Shown piece after piece: positions 53,839-61,896 of a DNA stretch of 64,000 nucleotides. Numbering within the stretch: the first letter of the stretch is position 1; each line of letters starts with the position of its first letter. This DNA is from an uncultured Lachnospiraceae bacterium. GTDB taxonomy: Bacteria > Bacillota > Clostridia > Lachnospirales > Lachnospiraceae. The DNA is taken from NCBI GenBank assembly GCA_910585295.1, contig CAJUDE010000028.1, forward strand, positions 28,789 to 92,788. Direction: 5' to 3'. The position numbers and the translations under genes were made by a program. The notes beneath the pieces were generated by a model, which had not been told where the DNA came from, searched no databases, and worked only from the letters and a program-made list of their open reading frames with translations.

Positions 53839-54613
53839 TCCTTTCTTTTATTTTGTCAATAACTTCGATTATGTGTTGCTTGCTTAAATTCTTGTATAAT
53901 GCTTGAAAATCAACAGTGTATGTTTCTTGTTCATTTTCTGTATTGTATATGTGTAGTTTGTCGGAGTAGCTTGATGCTCCAGATTTTCCAATAGCGTCAA
54001 GTTGTTCGATAACATTACTTTCATTGTCTGTTTGGTGGATATCGCCTATTTTTATATCATCCCATCTCGTACCATGTCTATAACGTATTCTATCTTGTGG
54101 TTCACGCTTAAATAAATCAGAAAAGATGTAACTTCTAATAAAATGAAAGATAGAATATCCGGCAATATAACCGCTCTCTGCTACTCTGTTAGAAAGATCA
54201 TAGTAATCTTCTAATATCAGATTTAGCATTTCCAGATCACCATTGCCGTAAGTTGTTGCAATCTTCATAGGCTCTTTTTTTAAAGAGTTCCATTTTTTTA
54301 ATACTTGTATAGATTTATCAGACAATCCTGTAACGCTTCCTATCATTGCTAAATTTTCATCAGCAATAGCATTGTCACGAATACCAAGTAAATAATCAGC
54401 AGTTACATTAAAATGTGTTGCATATGCTTTTATTACATCTGGCGATGTAGTAGGAGGCTCTTTCTGCTGATTTTCTAATTTTGATATTACGGACTGGCTT
54501 AATGGATTGCCTTCTTTTTCAAATATTGCTGCTAATTCCCCTTGTGTTAGTGCAGGTCTAGCAATAGTTTCTGTATTTTCTCTTAGTTGTTTATAGACAT
54601 TTTCTTTCTTCAT
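53813..54613 (-). CDS. Phage-type repressor (XRE family)
   Basis: 266 aa; ATG 54613 (MKKENVYKQLRENT) or TTG 54628. The HTH is TQGELAAIFEKEGNPLSQSVISKLENQQKEP with THFNVTADYLLGI after it, described in parts. The C-terminal 170 residues are a helical effector domain with no Ser-Lys peptidase motif, so LexA-type self-cleavage is not expected; induction by a helper-phage protein, as for Stl, is a possibility. Divergent from the Cro-like gene, with palindromic operators on either side of the intervening region. Confidence 0.85.
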   Translation of the reverse strand: MKKENVYKQLRENTETIARPALTQGELAAIFEKEGNPLSQSVISKLENQQKEPPTTSPDVIKAYATHFNVTADYLLGIRDNAIADENLAMIGSVTGLSDKSIQVLKKWNSLKKEPMKIATTYGNGDLEMLNLILEDYYDLSNRVAESGYIAGYSIFHFIRSYIFSDLFKREPQDRIRYRHGTRWDDIKIGDIHQTDNESNVIEQLDAIGKSGASSYSDKLHIYNTENEQETYTVDFQALYKNLSKQHIIEVIDKIKERIDKKNETT

Positions 54614-54620
54614 TTTACGA

Positions 54621-54637
54621 TATTCCAATATGGAATA
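54621..54637. promoter_or_regulatory. Putative repressor operator 1
   Basis: TATTCCA-ATA-TGGAATA, a perfect palindrome at the repressor gene start. A half-site ATTCCA recurs near 54650. Confidence 0.65.
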
Positions 54638-54725
54638 AAAAATATAAATTATTCCAAAAGCGGATTTCCTTTCTTATTTTGGTTGTTGTTTTATTGTTTG
54701 TGATATAGTATAAAAAGTTAGGAAC

Positions 54726-54757
54726 ATATGGAATAAATAAATTAAAATATTCCATAT
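54726..54757. promoter_or_regulatory. Putative repressor operator 2
   Basis: ATATGGAATA at 54726 and TATTCCATAT at 54748, inverted with 12 bases between. Shares the TTCCA half-site with operator 1 and lies upstream of the rightward genes. Confidence 0.65.
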
Positions 54758-54822
54758 AAGAATATTAAAACTTGAAAGGGTAAAAGTCAACAACAACATT
54801 AAATAAAGCGGAGGTAATTCTT

Positions 54823-54999
54823 ATGTGTAACAAGGATATAAGAGAATACGCAAACAAAAGAAATGTGCGTTTATGGCAGATAGCATTAAAACTTGGTATC
54901 AATGACGGAAATTTCAGTAGGAAATTGAGAACCGAGTTACCAGAGGAAAAGAAAACAGAAATTAGAGCAATTATTGACGATTTGGCAGCAGAACAGTAA
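54823..54999 (+). CDS. Small Cro-like/HTH protein (58 aa)
   Basis: ATG 54823 after GCGGAGGT. Sequence IREYANKRNVRLWQIALKLG and INDGNFSRKLRTELPEE shows one HTH of a type common after repressors on clostridial elements. First gene of the rightward operon, probably the lytic/replicative switch partner. Confidence 0.75.
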   Translation: MCNKDIREYANKRNVRLWQIALKLGINDGNFSRKLRTELPEEKKTEIRAIIDDLAAEQ

Positions 55000-55011
55000 G
55001 GCGGCGGAATT

Positions 55012-55236
55012 ATGAGTGAACCTATTTTTGAATGTGCAAATATCCCTGTTGCAGTCGCTTCTAAAGCCTTAAAAGTAGATTGTCAGACGGTAAGGCTGTT
55101 GCTTCAAAGTGGTGCGGTAAACTGAGGAATTGCATACCACAGGACACCAAAGAGCCGACAATATTCTTATCTGATTTATCCTAAGAAATTCTATGAAGAA
55201 ACGGGTTTCCTTTATAAAGGGGGTACATCAGAATGA
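55012..55236 (+). pseudogene. Excisionase-like HTH gene with nonsense codon
   Basis: ATG 55012 opens a 74-codon frame that reaches TGA 55234-55236, but is interrupted by TGA at 55123-55125. The flanks read LLLQSGAVN and GIAYHRTPKSRQYSYLIYPK, and in intact relatives Trp (TGG) would fit at the break. The fold looks like a winged HTH of the excisionase type (VAVASKALKVDCQTVRLLLQ). Its stop overlaps the next start (ATGA). Loss of Xis would prevent excision. Confidence 0.7.
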
Positions 55237-55427
55237 ATATTTTGAAAAGATACCGATTGAGGAAGCAACAAAAGGCGTTAATGCAAAAGCGTGAGATATA
55301 TGAGCGTTTGCAGACAGAACACAGCGAAGACGAGTATTTTTATCACTACACACAAAAAGAAATGGACGCCCTTGATGAAGAAGCCGAGCATATCCTGGGA
55401 ATTTTAGAAGGGCGGTGGGAGAAATGA
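55233..55427 (+). CDS. Small coiled-coil protein (64 aa)
   Basis: Begins within the preceding stop codon (ATGA) and ends overlapping the primase start (ATGA at 55424). Highly charged helix (LRKQQKALMQKREIYERLQT). Unknown function; overlaps at both ends indicate a real operon member. Confidence 0.65.
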   Translation: MNILKRYRLRKQQKALMQKREIYERLQTEHSEDEYFYHYTQKEMDALDEEAEHILGILEGRWEK

Positions 55428-57523
55428 CGAGGGAGGAACAGTTTAATGACCATGTATCACGAGTTAAGGTTAAATCCAGACATGGGAATAAAGTGCAGCC
55501 TTTTGTCCATGCCATAATGACAAACATGCCTCTCTAACAATGACAATGGGTAGGAAATGTACATTGATATATGACCATGCTGGTTGCTGTAAAGAGGATA
55601 TTGTGCAAGCAATGGGGATGCAGATAAGAGATTTATTTTATGATACAGAGCCGAGAAGTCCGAACTGGAAAGCCTATGTTGAAGCTAGGGAGAAACGCCG
55701 GATTGAAGCAGTTTACAATTACGTTTCTATTAACGGTGCTTATGCCTTTACAAAGATTAGGCTTGAGGGCAAGAAAATTATTTATGGTAAATTACAGAAT
55801 GACCGTTTTACATACGGTTTAGGGCATGATGTAGGCAGAAGGAGTTATAAAGCCATTTATGGAAGCCTACAAGCCATAAATAAGGCGATTGCAGAGAACA
55901 GACCTATATTCACGCTGATACGCTGATAAAGCAGGGTTACACAGCTTTTGCTTATGGCGGAGTGAATGATTGGCAATCGGATTTTGCTACATTGGTGCAG
56001 GGAGCAGATGTCTATATTCTTGCGGACAATGATGAAGCTGGAAAGCGTGTTGCTGAAACTATCCAGAATGACATTAAGGCAGTTGCAAAGAGCAGCAAAA
56101 TCATTGTACCCATGCCGGATACGCCTAAAGCGGATATAACGGATTATTTCAGTGCAGGACACAGCAAGCAGGAGTTTGAGCAGATGCTACAGCAGGAGCA
56201 GGGTACCGTTAAAGAAGCCGTAAGGGAGGGTGTAGCGAAACACGACACCCCTATAAAGGCACAGGGGCAGCAGGACAGCCGCTTAGAGCAGGTATTAAAG
56301 GATTTACACGCTGAACGGTATGAAACAAGCGATAAAGGCTTCGGGCGGCTATTTGCGGATGTTTTTAAGGACAAGCACAGATATAACCCATCCAGAAAAG
56401 ATTTTATGCGGTATGACGGCAAACGGTGGATTGATGATATTGAGGGTTTGTCTGCGAGAGCGTCAGCAAAGGTTTTATCAGATGCGCTTGTCCGATATGC
56501 AGTAAATGTTGATACAGAGGGCAAGTATCTCAAAGCAGTAGCGGCATTATGTAATATCAGAAACCGAAACAATATGTTACAGGACAGCAAAGATGTATAT
56601 TTTTTTAGCAATGAGCAGTTAGATGTGAATGATTATCTTTTGAATGTGCAGAACGGCACACTGGATTTATCCGGGAATGAGCCTGTATTTATGAGCCACA
56701 GCCCCGATATGCTTCTTTCAAAAATATGCAATGCGGAATATGATCCTGCTGCCGATTGCAGAGAATGGAAGAAATTTCTCTTGGAAATCATGCAGGACGA
56801 TAAGGAGAAAATATTGTATCTCCAAAAAGTGGAGATATAGCACGATTGGCAGGGTGTAGGTTCTGTAATGCCAGTGAGCCGCCAAAGCGAATGTTATTTG
56901 ACACAGCTTTATTAAAATCACTGTTAGGCAGGGATAGCATTACAGCAAAGCATCTGTATCAGAGAGAAACAACATTTATTCCCAAATTTAAACTTGTGGT
57001 AAATACGAATTTTCTACCAACGATTACAGATGATACGGTTTTTAGTTCCGGCAGAATCAATGTTATCAGTTTTGACCGACACTTTGAGCCGCAGGAGCAG
57101 GATAAAGACCTAAAGAACCGATTGAGGGATAAAAGTGAAGTGTCGGGCATCTTGAATTGGTGCATTGAGGGCTTGCAGTTATACCACAAAGAGGGATTGA
57201 AGCCCCCGGCAGCAGTACAGACCGCTACGGACACTTACAGGACGGATAGTGACAAGGTAGGCAATTTTATCAATGAATGTCTGGCTAAGACTGGCAGGAA
57301 TAGCAAGGCAAAAGATGTTTATGAAGCCTATACGAAGTGGTGTGATGATAATGGTTACGGTTGCGAAAACAAAGGTAATTTCTTTGCGGAACTTAAAGCA
57401 AAAGGATTGTTTATGAACAGCGGAACGGTGGAGGGCAAGACGGTAAGAAATATCGTAAAGGGCTATATGGTGGAAACAGATTTTATTCAATATGATGGGC
57501 AGGAACCGTTACCTTTCGACTGA
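55424..57523 (+). pseudogene. Fragmented primase-helicase (Pri-Rep, D5/P4 type)
   Basis: Four frames together rebuild a phage-type replication protein. Part 1 (55424-55537) is the N terminus. Part 2 (to 55926) includes a zinc site read as CPCHNDKHASL ... HAGCCKEDI, in a shifted frame. Part 3 (to 56840) has the Toprim-like VYILADNDEAGKRVAET and a D5_N region. Part 4 (to 57523) has RFCNASEPPKRMLFDTALLK and SSGRINVISFDRHFEP. A deletion near 55910 removes the VEGEKDA region, and a junction near 56830 removes the stretch that should carry Walker A. No GxxxxGK(S/T) is left, so it cannot work as a helicase. Confidence 0.85.
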
Positions 57524-57726
57524 CAAAAACGGGAATGTGTAAATTTGTGCAAAGTAAATGTAAATTCCCTATAAGGGCTTACTTTCAAAACATTACATAT
57601 GAAATGAACATTTTGCACAAATCCAGTAAAATCAATGGTTTCAAGCACCTTATAGATTGAAGTGTGCAAAATGAATGTAAGCAATTTTACGGTTTTTGTA
57701 ACGGTATTTCAGAAAGCAGGTGAAAT
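57524..57726. repeat. AT-rich region with GTGCAAA repeats, possible origin
   Basis: TTTGTGCAAAGTAAATGTAA at 57544 and AGTGTGCAAAATGAATGTAA at 57661 are direct copies; ATTTTGCACAAAT near 57610 is an inverted copy. The repeats lie directly after the primase-helicase, where satellite and phage origins are often found. No gene in this stretch. Confidence 0.45.
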
Positions 57727-57948
57727 ATGGATTATTGGAATTTATATAAAGATGTGTGGAATTTCCACAAAAAATATTCAAAGGTGCAGACAGATGATGC
57801 GTACTGGGAAGCGGTAGTTGATGAAAGCGGACAGATAGCAAAGAAGTATGATAACCACAAATTTGCGATTGCGTTATTACTGGCGGTCATTGATGAACTG
57901 GAACGGATTTATAAGGAGATGATGAAAAATGCAGACACAGCAGTATAA
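57727..57948 (+). CDS. Small protein of unknown function (73 aa)
   Basis: AAAGCAGGTGAAAT precedes ATG. Sequence MDYWNLYKDVWNFHKKYSKV, helical, typical of small phage proteins of this position. Overlaps the HNH gene by 20 bases. Confidence 0.65.
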   Translation: MDYWNLYKDVWNFHKKYSKVQTDDAYWEAVVDESGQIAKKYDNHKFAIALLLAVIDELERIYKEMMKNADTAV

Positions 57949-58174
57949 GGATTATATGCGTAGTGAGGAATGGGAAGCCAAGAAACAGGAGCGAATAGCC
58001 ATAGATGGCGGTTGCTTGATGTGCGGCAGGCCGATAAGCGGGATTAGGAGCGTACAGGTGCATCATATCACGTATGCCAGATTAGGCAATGAAAACGTGC
58101 TGACAGACCTTTGTACTCTTTGCGGTTCGTGCCATAAGAAGATACACGCTTATTATAGCCGTAGGAGGGCGTGA
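57929..58174 (+). CDS. HNH endonuclease (phage type)
   Basis: 81 aa. Two zinc-knuckle pairs CLMCGRP and CTLCGSCHKKIH flank the catalytic VQVHHITYARLGNENVLTDL, the HNH core. HNH genes next to terminase genes assist cos-type packaging in many phages. It lies 80 bases upstream of the small-terminase-like gene, which supports this role. GGAGATGATG-type site upstream. Confidence 0.85.
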   Translation: MQTQQYKDYMRSEEWEAKKQERIAIDGGCLMCGRPISGIRSVQVHHITYARLGNENVLTDLCTLCGSCHKKIHAYYSRRRA

Positions 58175-58254
58175 AAGACTAGGTGCAGCGCACAATCTTA
58201 ACATCATAAAAAGAAAAATAATTAGCTGAAAATCAGCGGAAAAGAGGTAAAAAT

Positions 58255-58800
58255 ATGGGAAGAAACAGCTATCCACAAGGGCAGATTGAAGGTATGGAGC
58301 CGTCAACGGTACAGGAACTTGTAACATCATTAAAGCAATTGCATGACAGGGGGAAGCCGGAAACGGACGAAGAAATCAAACAGCGGATTGATGAATATTT
58401 TTCATTTTGTCAGCAATCAAGTATTCGTCCGGGCATTGAATCTCTTTGTATGGCATTGCATATCAGCAGGACAACGCTTTTCAACTGGAATAACGGAACA
58501 GGATGCAGTGAGATGCGTCAAGAGTTGATACAATCGGCAAAAGCGTTTATAGGGGCATTTATTGATCAAGCCATGTTAGGCGGCAAAATAAGCCCTCCGA
58601 GCGGCATTTTCTTAATGAAAAATTGGTTGTCTTATAAAGACGCTATCAGTATTGAAGAAAGCATACCAAACAAAGAGACAAAGCGTATTCTGACTGCTGC
58701 CGAACTGCCCAAACTGGGGGAGCCTACAAAGACACAAGGCGAGGATTTGCCGAAATTGGGAATGAAGCTGGATTATGAGGAGGGAGAAAATGAGTTTTAA
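58255..58800 (+). CDS. Small terminase subunit-like protein
   Basis: 181 aa. The middle region RPGIESLCMALHISRTTLFN followed by WNNGTGC is a DNA-binding HTH as in small terminase subunits, and QAMLGGKISPPSGIFLMKNW is the typical next segment. The C-terminal tail is acidic. There is no large terminase nearby, as in satellites that redirect helper packaging with their own TerS. AAGAGGTAAAAAT precedes ATG. Confidence 0.7.
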   Translation: MGRNSYPQGQIEGMEPSTVQELVTSLKQLHDRGKPETDEEIKQRIDEYFSFCQQSSIRPGIESLCMALHISRTTLFNWNNGTGCSEMRQELIQSAKAFIGAFIDQAMLGGKISPPSGIFLMKNWLSYKDAISIEESIPNKETKRILTAAELPKLGEPTKTQGEDLPKLGMKLDYEEGENEF

Positions 58801-59050
58801 AGCATATGTTGAAGAAATCTTGCAAAATGAGGTTTTAAGTGTGGTTAGGCAGCAGGGATATGTTCTTGAAACTGAAATCTGTACTATGATATGTAAGAAA
58901 TACAATATCTCCTTATACATAGTGAGAGAGACGCTTAGAAGAATCTATCCCGAAATGTCGTTACTGAAAAGGCGTATGTCGGACGATTTGAAGCGGTTTT
59001 ATGGATTGGATGTGAAGGGATATCCGATTGCATATTTCCCGAATAAATGA
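58790..59050 (+). CDS. Small protein of unknown function (86 aa)
   Basis: Start at 58790 (MSFKAYVEEILQNEVLSVVR) after GAGGAGGGAG; it overlaps the TerS-like stop. Mostly helical with a C-terminal MSDDLKRFYGLDVKGYPIAY. No family recognised. Confidence 0.6.
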   Translation: MSFKAYVEEILQNEVLSVVRQQGYVLETEICTMICKKYNISLYIVRETLRRIYPEMSLLKRRMSDDLKRFYGLDVKGYPIAYFPNK

Positions 59051-59099
59051 TTTTTGGTAACTATTAAAATTTTCATAAAGAGAGAATGAGGTATAAGAA

Positions 59100-59498
59100 A
59101 TGGACTACGCACGAATAGCAAAGCTACACAACAAAGTTTTTAGCACACCACGAAACAGCCCGGAGCGAGAGCAAGCCATAAATTCATTAAGTGAAGCAGA
59201 ACGGGCGGCGGTATTTAGTCTTGAAAAAGATTATATGCTTGGGCGTATCACAAGAAAGGAGATTGCAGAAATGGCACAAAAATCAAACGGAACTATAAGC
59301 TATGAGCAGTTTGTGAAGAAATCAGAAAGTAATGAAAAGGGAGTAATGCAGGAGTTAGCACAATTCGCTATGAAATCCCCGGAGTTATACCAGCAGTACC
59401 GGGAGAAATGGCAAGCAGAGAGAAGCGAACAGCAAAGGCTACATAATAGGCGGCTGACAGAAAACACATTCAAAAACAAGCCATTTTCAATTAGATAG
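59100..59498 (+). CDS. Hypothetical protein (132 aa)
   Basis: Soluble, highly charged, helical (SEAERAAVFSLEKDYMLGRI). First of four short genes in a row (59100-60446) with gaps of 14-20 bases, each with a purine-rich site. Probably accessory genes of the element; function unknown. Confidence 0.6.
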   Translation: MDYARIAKLHNKVFSTPRNSPEREQAINSLSEAERAAVFSLEKDYMLGRITRKEIAEMAQKSNGTISYEQFVKKSESNEKGVMQELAQFAMKSPELYQQYREKWQAERSEQQRLHNRRLTENTFKNKPFSIR

Positions 59499-59512
59499 GA
59501 GGGTATGACAAT

Positions 59513-59728
59513 ATGACTTATTTAGAATGGAAAACCTTAAAGAAAAGCAATGTCGGGAAAAAACAAAGGCGTGTAATTGACTTTGAATATCAAAATCCAC
59601 AAACAGCAAAGGATTATAAAAAGCGGATGGATGAAGAAAAGAAAAAGCGTAGTGAAATTTTGCAGATCACCGACACAATGACAAGACACAAAGCAATTTC
59701 TGAAAATATGGCATTATTCGGACGGTAA
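59513..59728 (+). CDS. Hypothetical protein (71 aa)
   Basis: Lys-rich and helical (KTLKKSNVGKKQRRVIDFEY). AGGAGGGTATGAC precedes ATG 59513. Second of the four-gene run. Confidence 0.6.
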   Translation: MTYLEWKTLKKSNVGKKQRRVIDFEYQNPQTAKDYKKRMDEEKKKRSEILQITDTMTRHKAISENMALFGR

Positions 59729-59748
59729 AAGAAAGAGGGGAAAATATT

Positions 59749-60081
59749 ATGGAAATGGAAGCAATTAAAACCACATTATCAGAAATAATTGAAGCAGCAG
59801 GAGAAAGCGGCGTTACCGAGGGGCAAGCGACAAAAGAACTTGTTACAAAGTATAAAATGGGATATTATGAAGCACTTGAAGCCCTGCGGAATGGATATAA
59901 GGAAATCGGGCTGGAGAGGACACCTGAACATACCGGGGCGGTTATCTTCTACCGAAAACCAAGACAGCCTACACAAAAGAATCCGGAGGAATTGGCGGCG
60001 GTAAGGCTTGCTAAAAAGTTAGGCAGTCGGGGCATGAGCGAGAAAGAAAGAATGGCGATTATCGCACATTATACAAGATAG
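59749..60081 (+). CDS. Hypothetical protein (110 aa)
   Basis: The N-terminal part (LSEIIEAAGESGVTEGQATK, then YKMGYYEALEALR) resembles a small winged-helix-like fold, and the C terminus MSEKERMAIIAHYTR is helical. AGAGGGGAA precedes the start. Third of the four-gene run. Function unknown. Confidence 0.6.
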   Translation: MEMEAIKTTLSEIIEAAGESGVTEGQATKELVTKYKMGYYEALEALRNGYKEIGLERTPEHTGAVIFYRKPRQPTQKNPEELAAVRLAKKLGSRGMSEKERMAIIAHYTR

Positions 60082-60095
60082 AAAGTAGGTGTGTT

Positions 60096-60446
60096 ATGGA
60101 TAAAAATGCGCTTATAAATAATCTGCTTGCGAATTATGGCAAATACGGCGTTACCAGAGCAGAATTAGAGCCAATTATAGATGATGGCATACAGAATTAT
60201 GATTTGTCATTAGAAGCTATCTACAGCGGTTTGAGAATGAGCCTTGCATCCGCATTTAATGAGCATGAGTATTTCTCTTTAGATGATGTAATGGCAATAA
60301 CCGGGGAGAGCCGGGAAGAACTTTTACAGCGGATAGAGCAGTGCAGACAGGAATTGATAGAAGCCGGAGAAAACCCGGACGAGTATTTCAAGCCTGTAGA
60401 GCCACAGAGGACAGCAGTCTATCACTTCCCTAACGGTTTGCATTGA
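60096..60446 (+). CDS. Hypothetical protein (116 aa)
   Basis: Acidic helical protein (MDKNALINNLLANYGKYGVT; DVMAITGESREELLQRIEQC). The N-terminal part echoes the preceding protein in its YKxG-type pattern. Last of the four-gene run, preceding the toxin-antitoxin locus. Confidence 0.6.
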   Translation: MDKNALINNLLANYGKYGVTRAELEPIIDDGIQNYDLSLEAIYSGLRMSLASAFNEHEYFSLDDVMAITGESREELLQRIEQCRQELIEAGENPDEYFKPVEPQRTAVYHFPNGLH

Positions 60447-60458
60447 CGGAATTTGTTC

Positions 60459-60487
60459 TTGAAACAAAAGCCGAAACATGATATAGT
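60459..60487 (+). promoter_or_regulatory. Promoter of putative antitoxin RNA
   Basis: TTGAAA (60459-60464), 17-bp spacer, TATAGT (60482-60487); no ORF follows, only the antisense RNA region. Confidence 0.6.
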
Positions 60488-60493
60488 ATAGAT

Positions 60494-60590
60494 ACAAAAG
60501 AGGAAACAACCGCCCACAAAGTGGTTGACCTCCAGATGACTATATAAGCCTACCTGTACCGCCAAGTAACAAGGTAGGCTTATTTATTTT
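60494..60590 (+). ncRNA. Putative antisense antitoxin RNA of type I TA
   Basis: About 95 bases from the TATAGT promoter to a terminator stem AAGCCTACCT...AGGTAGGCTT (about 60547-60582) followed by a T-rich stretch. The RNA overlaps the 3' end of the convergent toxin mRNA. It contains CAACC-GCCC-ACAAA-GTGGTTG and ACCTCC, complementary to the toxin GGAGGT ribosome binding site, as in Fst-type loci. Confidence 0.6.
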
Positions 60591-60700
60591 CGCTTGTTCC
60601 TCTTATCGAGAAAGGCAAGCAACGCTATAACAAAACTACCAAAGGCAATTAGCAAAGCCAATATACCTATGAAAATCGAAATGATTTCAAAAGCTGTCAT
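60584..60700 (-). CDS. Holin-like small toxin (38 aa), type I TA
   Basis: ATG 60700 follows GGGGAGGTGG. The peptide MTAFEIISIFIGILALLIAF continues GSFVIALLAFLDKRNKRK: one membrane helix with a short basic tail, the pattern of putative holin-like toxins of Firmicutes. The 5' leader holds GCCTCCC that can pair with the GGGGAGG site and hide it. Convergent with the antisense RNA above; both share one bidirectional hairpin. Probably a stabilisation module of the island. Confidence 0.8.
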   Translation of the reverse strand: MTAFEIISIFIGILALLIAFGSFVIALLAFLDKRNKRK

Positions 60701-60790
60701 TTGCGCCACCTCCCCTCTTATGTACTCCGGCAAACCGGGCATGAAGTTTTGGGAGGCTACCACCTTGCAACACGATTGTTCCTCTCTGAT

Positions 60791-60819
60791 AGTCTACCAT
60801 ATTCTTTCTTTTGTGACAA
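60791..60819 (-). promoter_or_regulatory. Promoter of toxin mRNA
   Basis: On the minus strand TTGTCA (60819-60814), 17-bp spacer, TAGACT (60796-60791); gives a leader of about 85 bases before the toxin start. Confidence 0.55.
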
Positions 60820-60860
60820 TTCCCTATTAAATTTTATCAATCGTTCTTTTGTGGTGTGTA

Positions 60861-60913
60861 AACCGTCAAAATATCTTTTCTTGTTATTGTTGTTATAATA
60901 ACCGTCAAAATAT
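60861..60913. repeat. Direct repeat AACCGTCAAAATAT (x2)
   Basis: Copies at 60861-60874 and 60900-60913, 39 bp apart, about 80 bases before the serine recombinase. Could be part of its recombination (res) site. Confidence 0.5.
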
Positions 60914-60995
60914 ATTGACAAATAGATTAAATGACAGCACAATAAAACTATTAAAATATCTATAGTTTATTTGACATAAGAAAGGCGGTATTATT

Positions 60996-61664
60996 ATGTG
61001 TAATGTATATAGCTATATGAGAATAAGCACATCAGAGGAAAGGGATTTACAGAAGTTTACCCGTCAAGAAAGTGCATTACAAAGATATGCGAAGGAAAAT
61101 GATATTGAATATCTGTTAGAGTTTAGGGAAGATAAAAGCGGAAAGAACTTTACAGAGCGTAAGCAATGGCAAAAGCTAGAGAGCATAGTACAGCCGGGAG
61201 ATACGATTGTCTTTAAGGATATATGCCGATTTACAAGAGAAGCAGAAGTTGGGTATATGAAGTATATGGAACTCTTGAATAAAGGTGTTGAATTGATTTT
61301 CATTGATAATCAGACAGTAAGCACGCTATATATAAAGCAGTTATTAAATGTGGCAAAGGCGCAGAATCTAGTAGCAAGGACGAGCCTTGAAAGCACTGTA
61401 AAGCTATTGTTAATTGTGGAGCTGGACAGAGCAGAACAGGAAAGAAAAATAACAGTTCAAAGAATTAAGGATGGAATAGAAGCCAGTAGCAAACGTAGTG
61501 GCAGAGCAACAGGGAAGCTTGATAAAATGTCAGACGAGTTGAAAGCGGATATACAACTATTCATTAAAGATAGAAGTATAAAGCAAATAGATTTGATGCA
61601 GAAACATAATGTAAGCAGAAATACGTTAAAAAAATATATTGAAATAGTTAAGAATGAGAAATAA
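60996..61664 (+). CDS. Serine recombinase (resolvase/invertase)
   Basis: 222 aa. The resolvase domain has the nucleophile Ser in YSYMRISTSEERD, DKSGKNFTERKQW, and the VFKDICRFTREAEVGYM segment; a long E helix (LLIVELDRAEQERKITVQRI) is followed by a C-terminal HTH (KQIDLMQKHNVSRNTLKKYI). Acts probably on the repeats upstream. Separate from the tyrosine integrase; may resolve dimers or invert a segment. Confidence 0.9.
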   Translation: MCNVYSYMRISTSEERDLQKFTRQESALQRYAKENDIEYLLEFREDKSGKNFTERKQWQKLESIVQPGDTIVFKDICRFTREAEVGYMKYMELLNKGVELIFIDNQTVSTLYIKQLLNVAKAQNLVARTSLESTVKLLLIVELDRAEQERKITVQRIKDGIEASSKRSGRATGKLDKMSDELKADIQLFIKDRSIKQIDLMQKHNVSRNTLKKYIEIVKNEK

Positions 61665-61679
61665 ATAATACTTCATTAA

Positions 61680-61711
61680 GGGTATACGTTTGGTGTGTAC
61701 CCTTTTATTTT
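61680..61711 (+). terminator. Terminator after resolvase
   Basis: GGGTATAC-GTTTGGT-GTGTACCC followed by TTTTATTTTG. Confidence 0.85.
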
Positions 61712-61896
61712 GTCCCAAAATAAGCATAGGGTGGGGGTTATAGCAAAATGTCGTATAGTGGTAGTAAGCGTGTCAAACTGCCAGGCATTTTCAAAAAGGC
61801 TTAGACCTGCTGCCATTCTGAAATATTTTTAAAATATGCAAAAAGGCGGTTTTGTGATAAAATAAAAATTATCATTATATGGAAGAGGTCGTTAAG

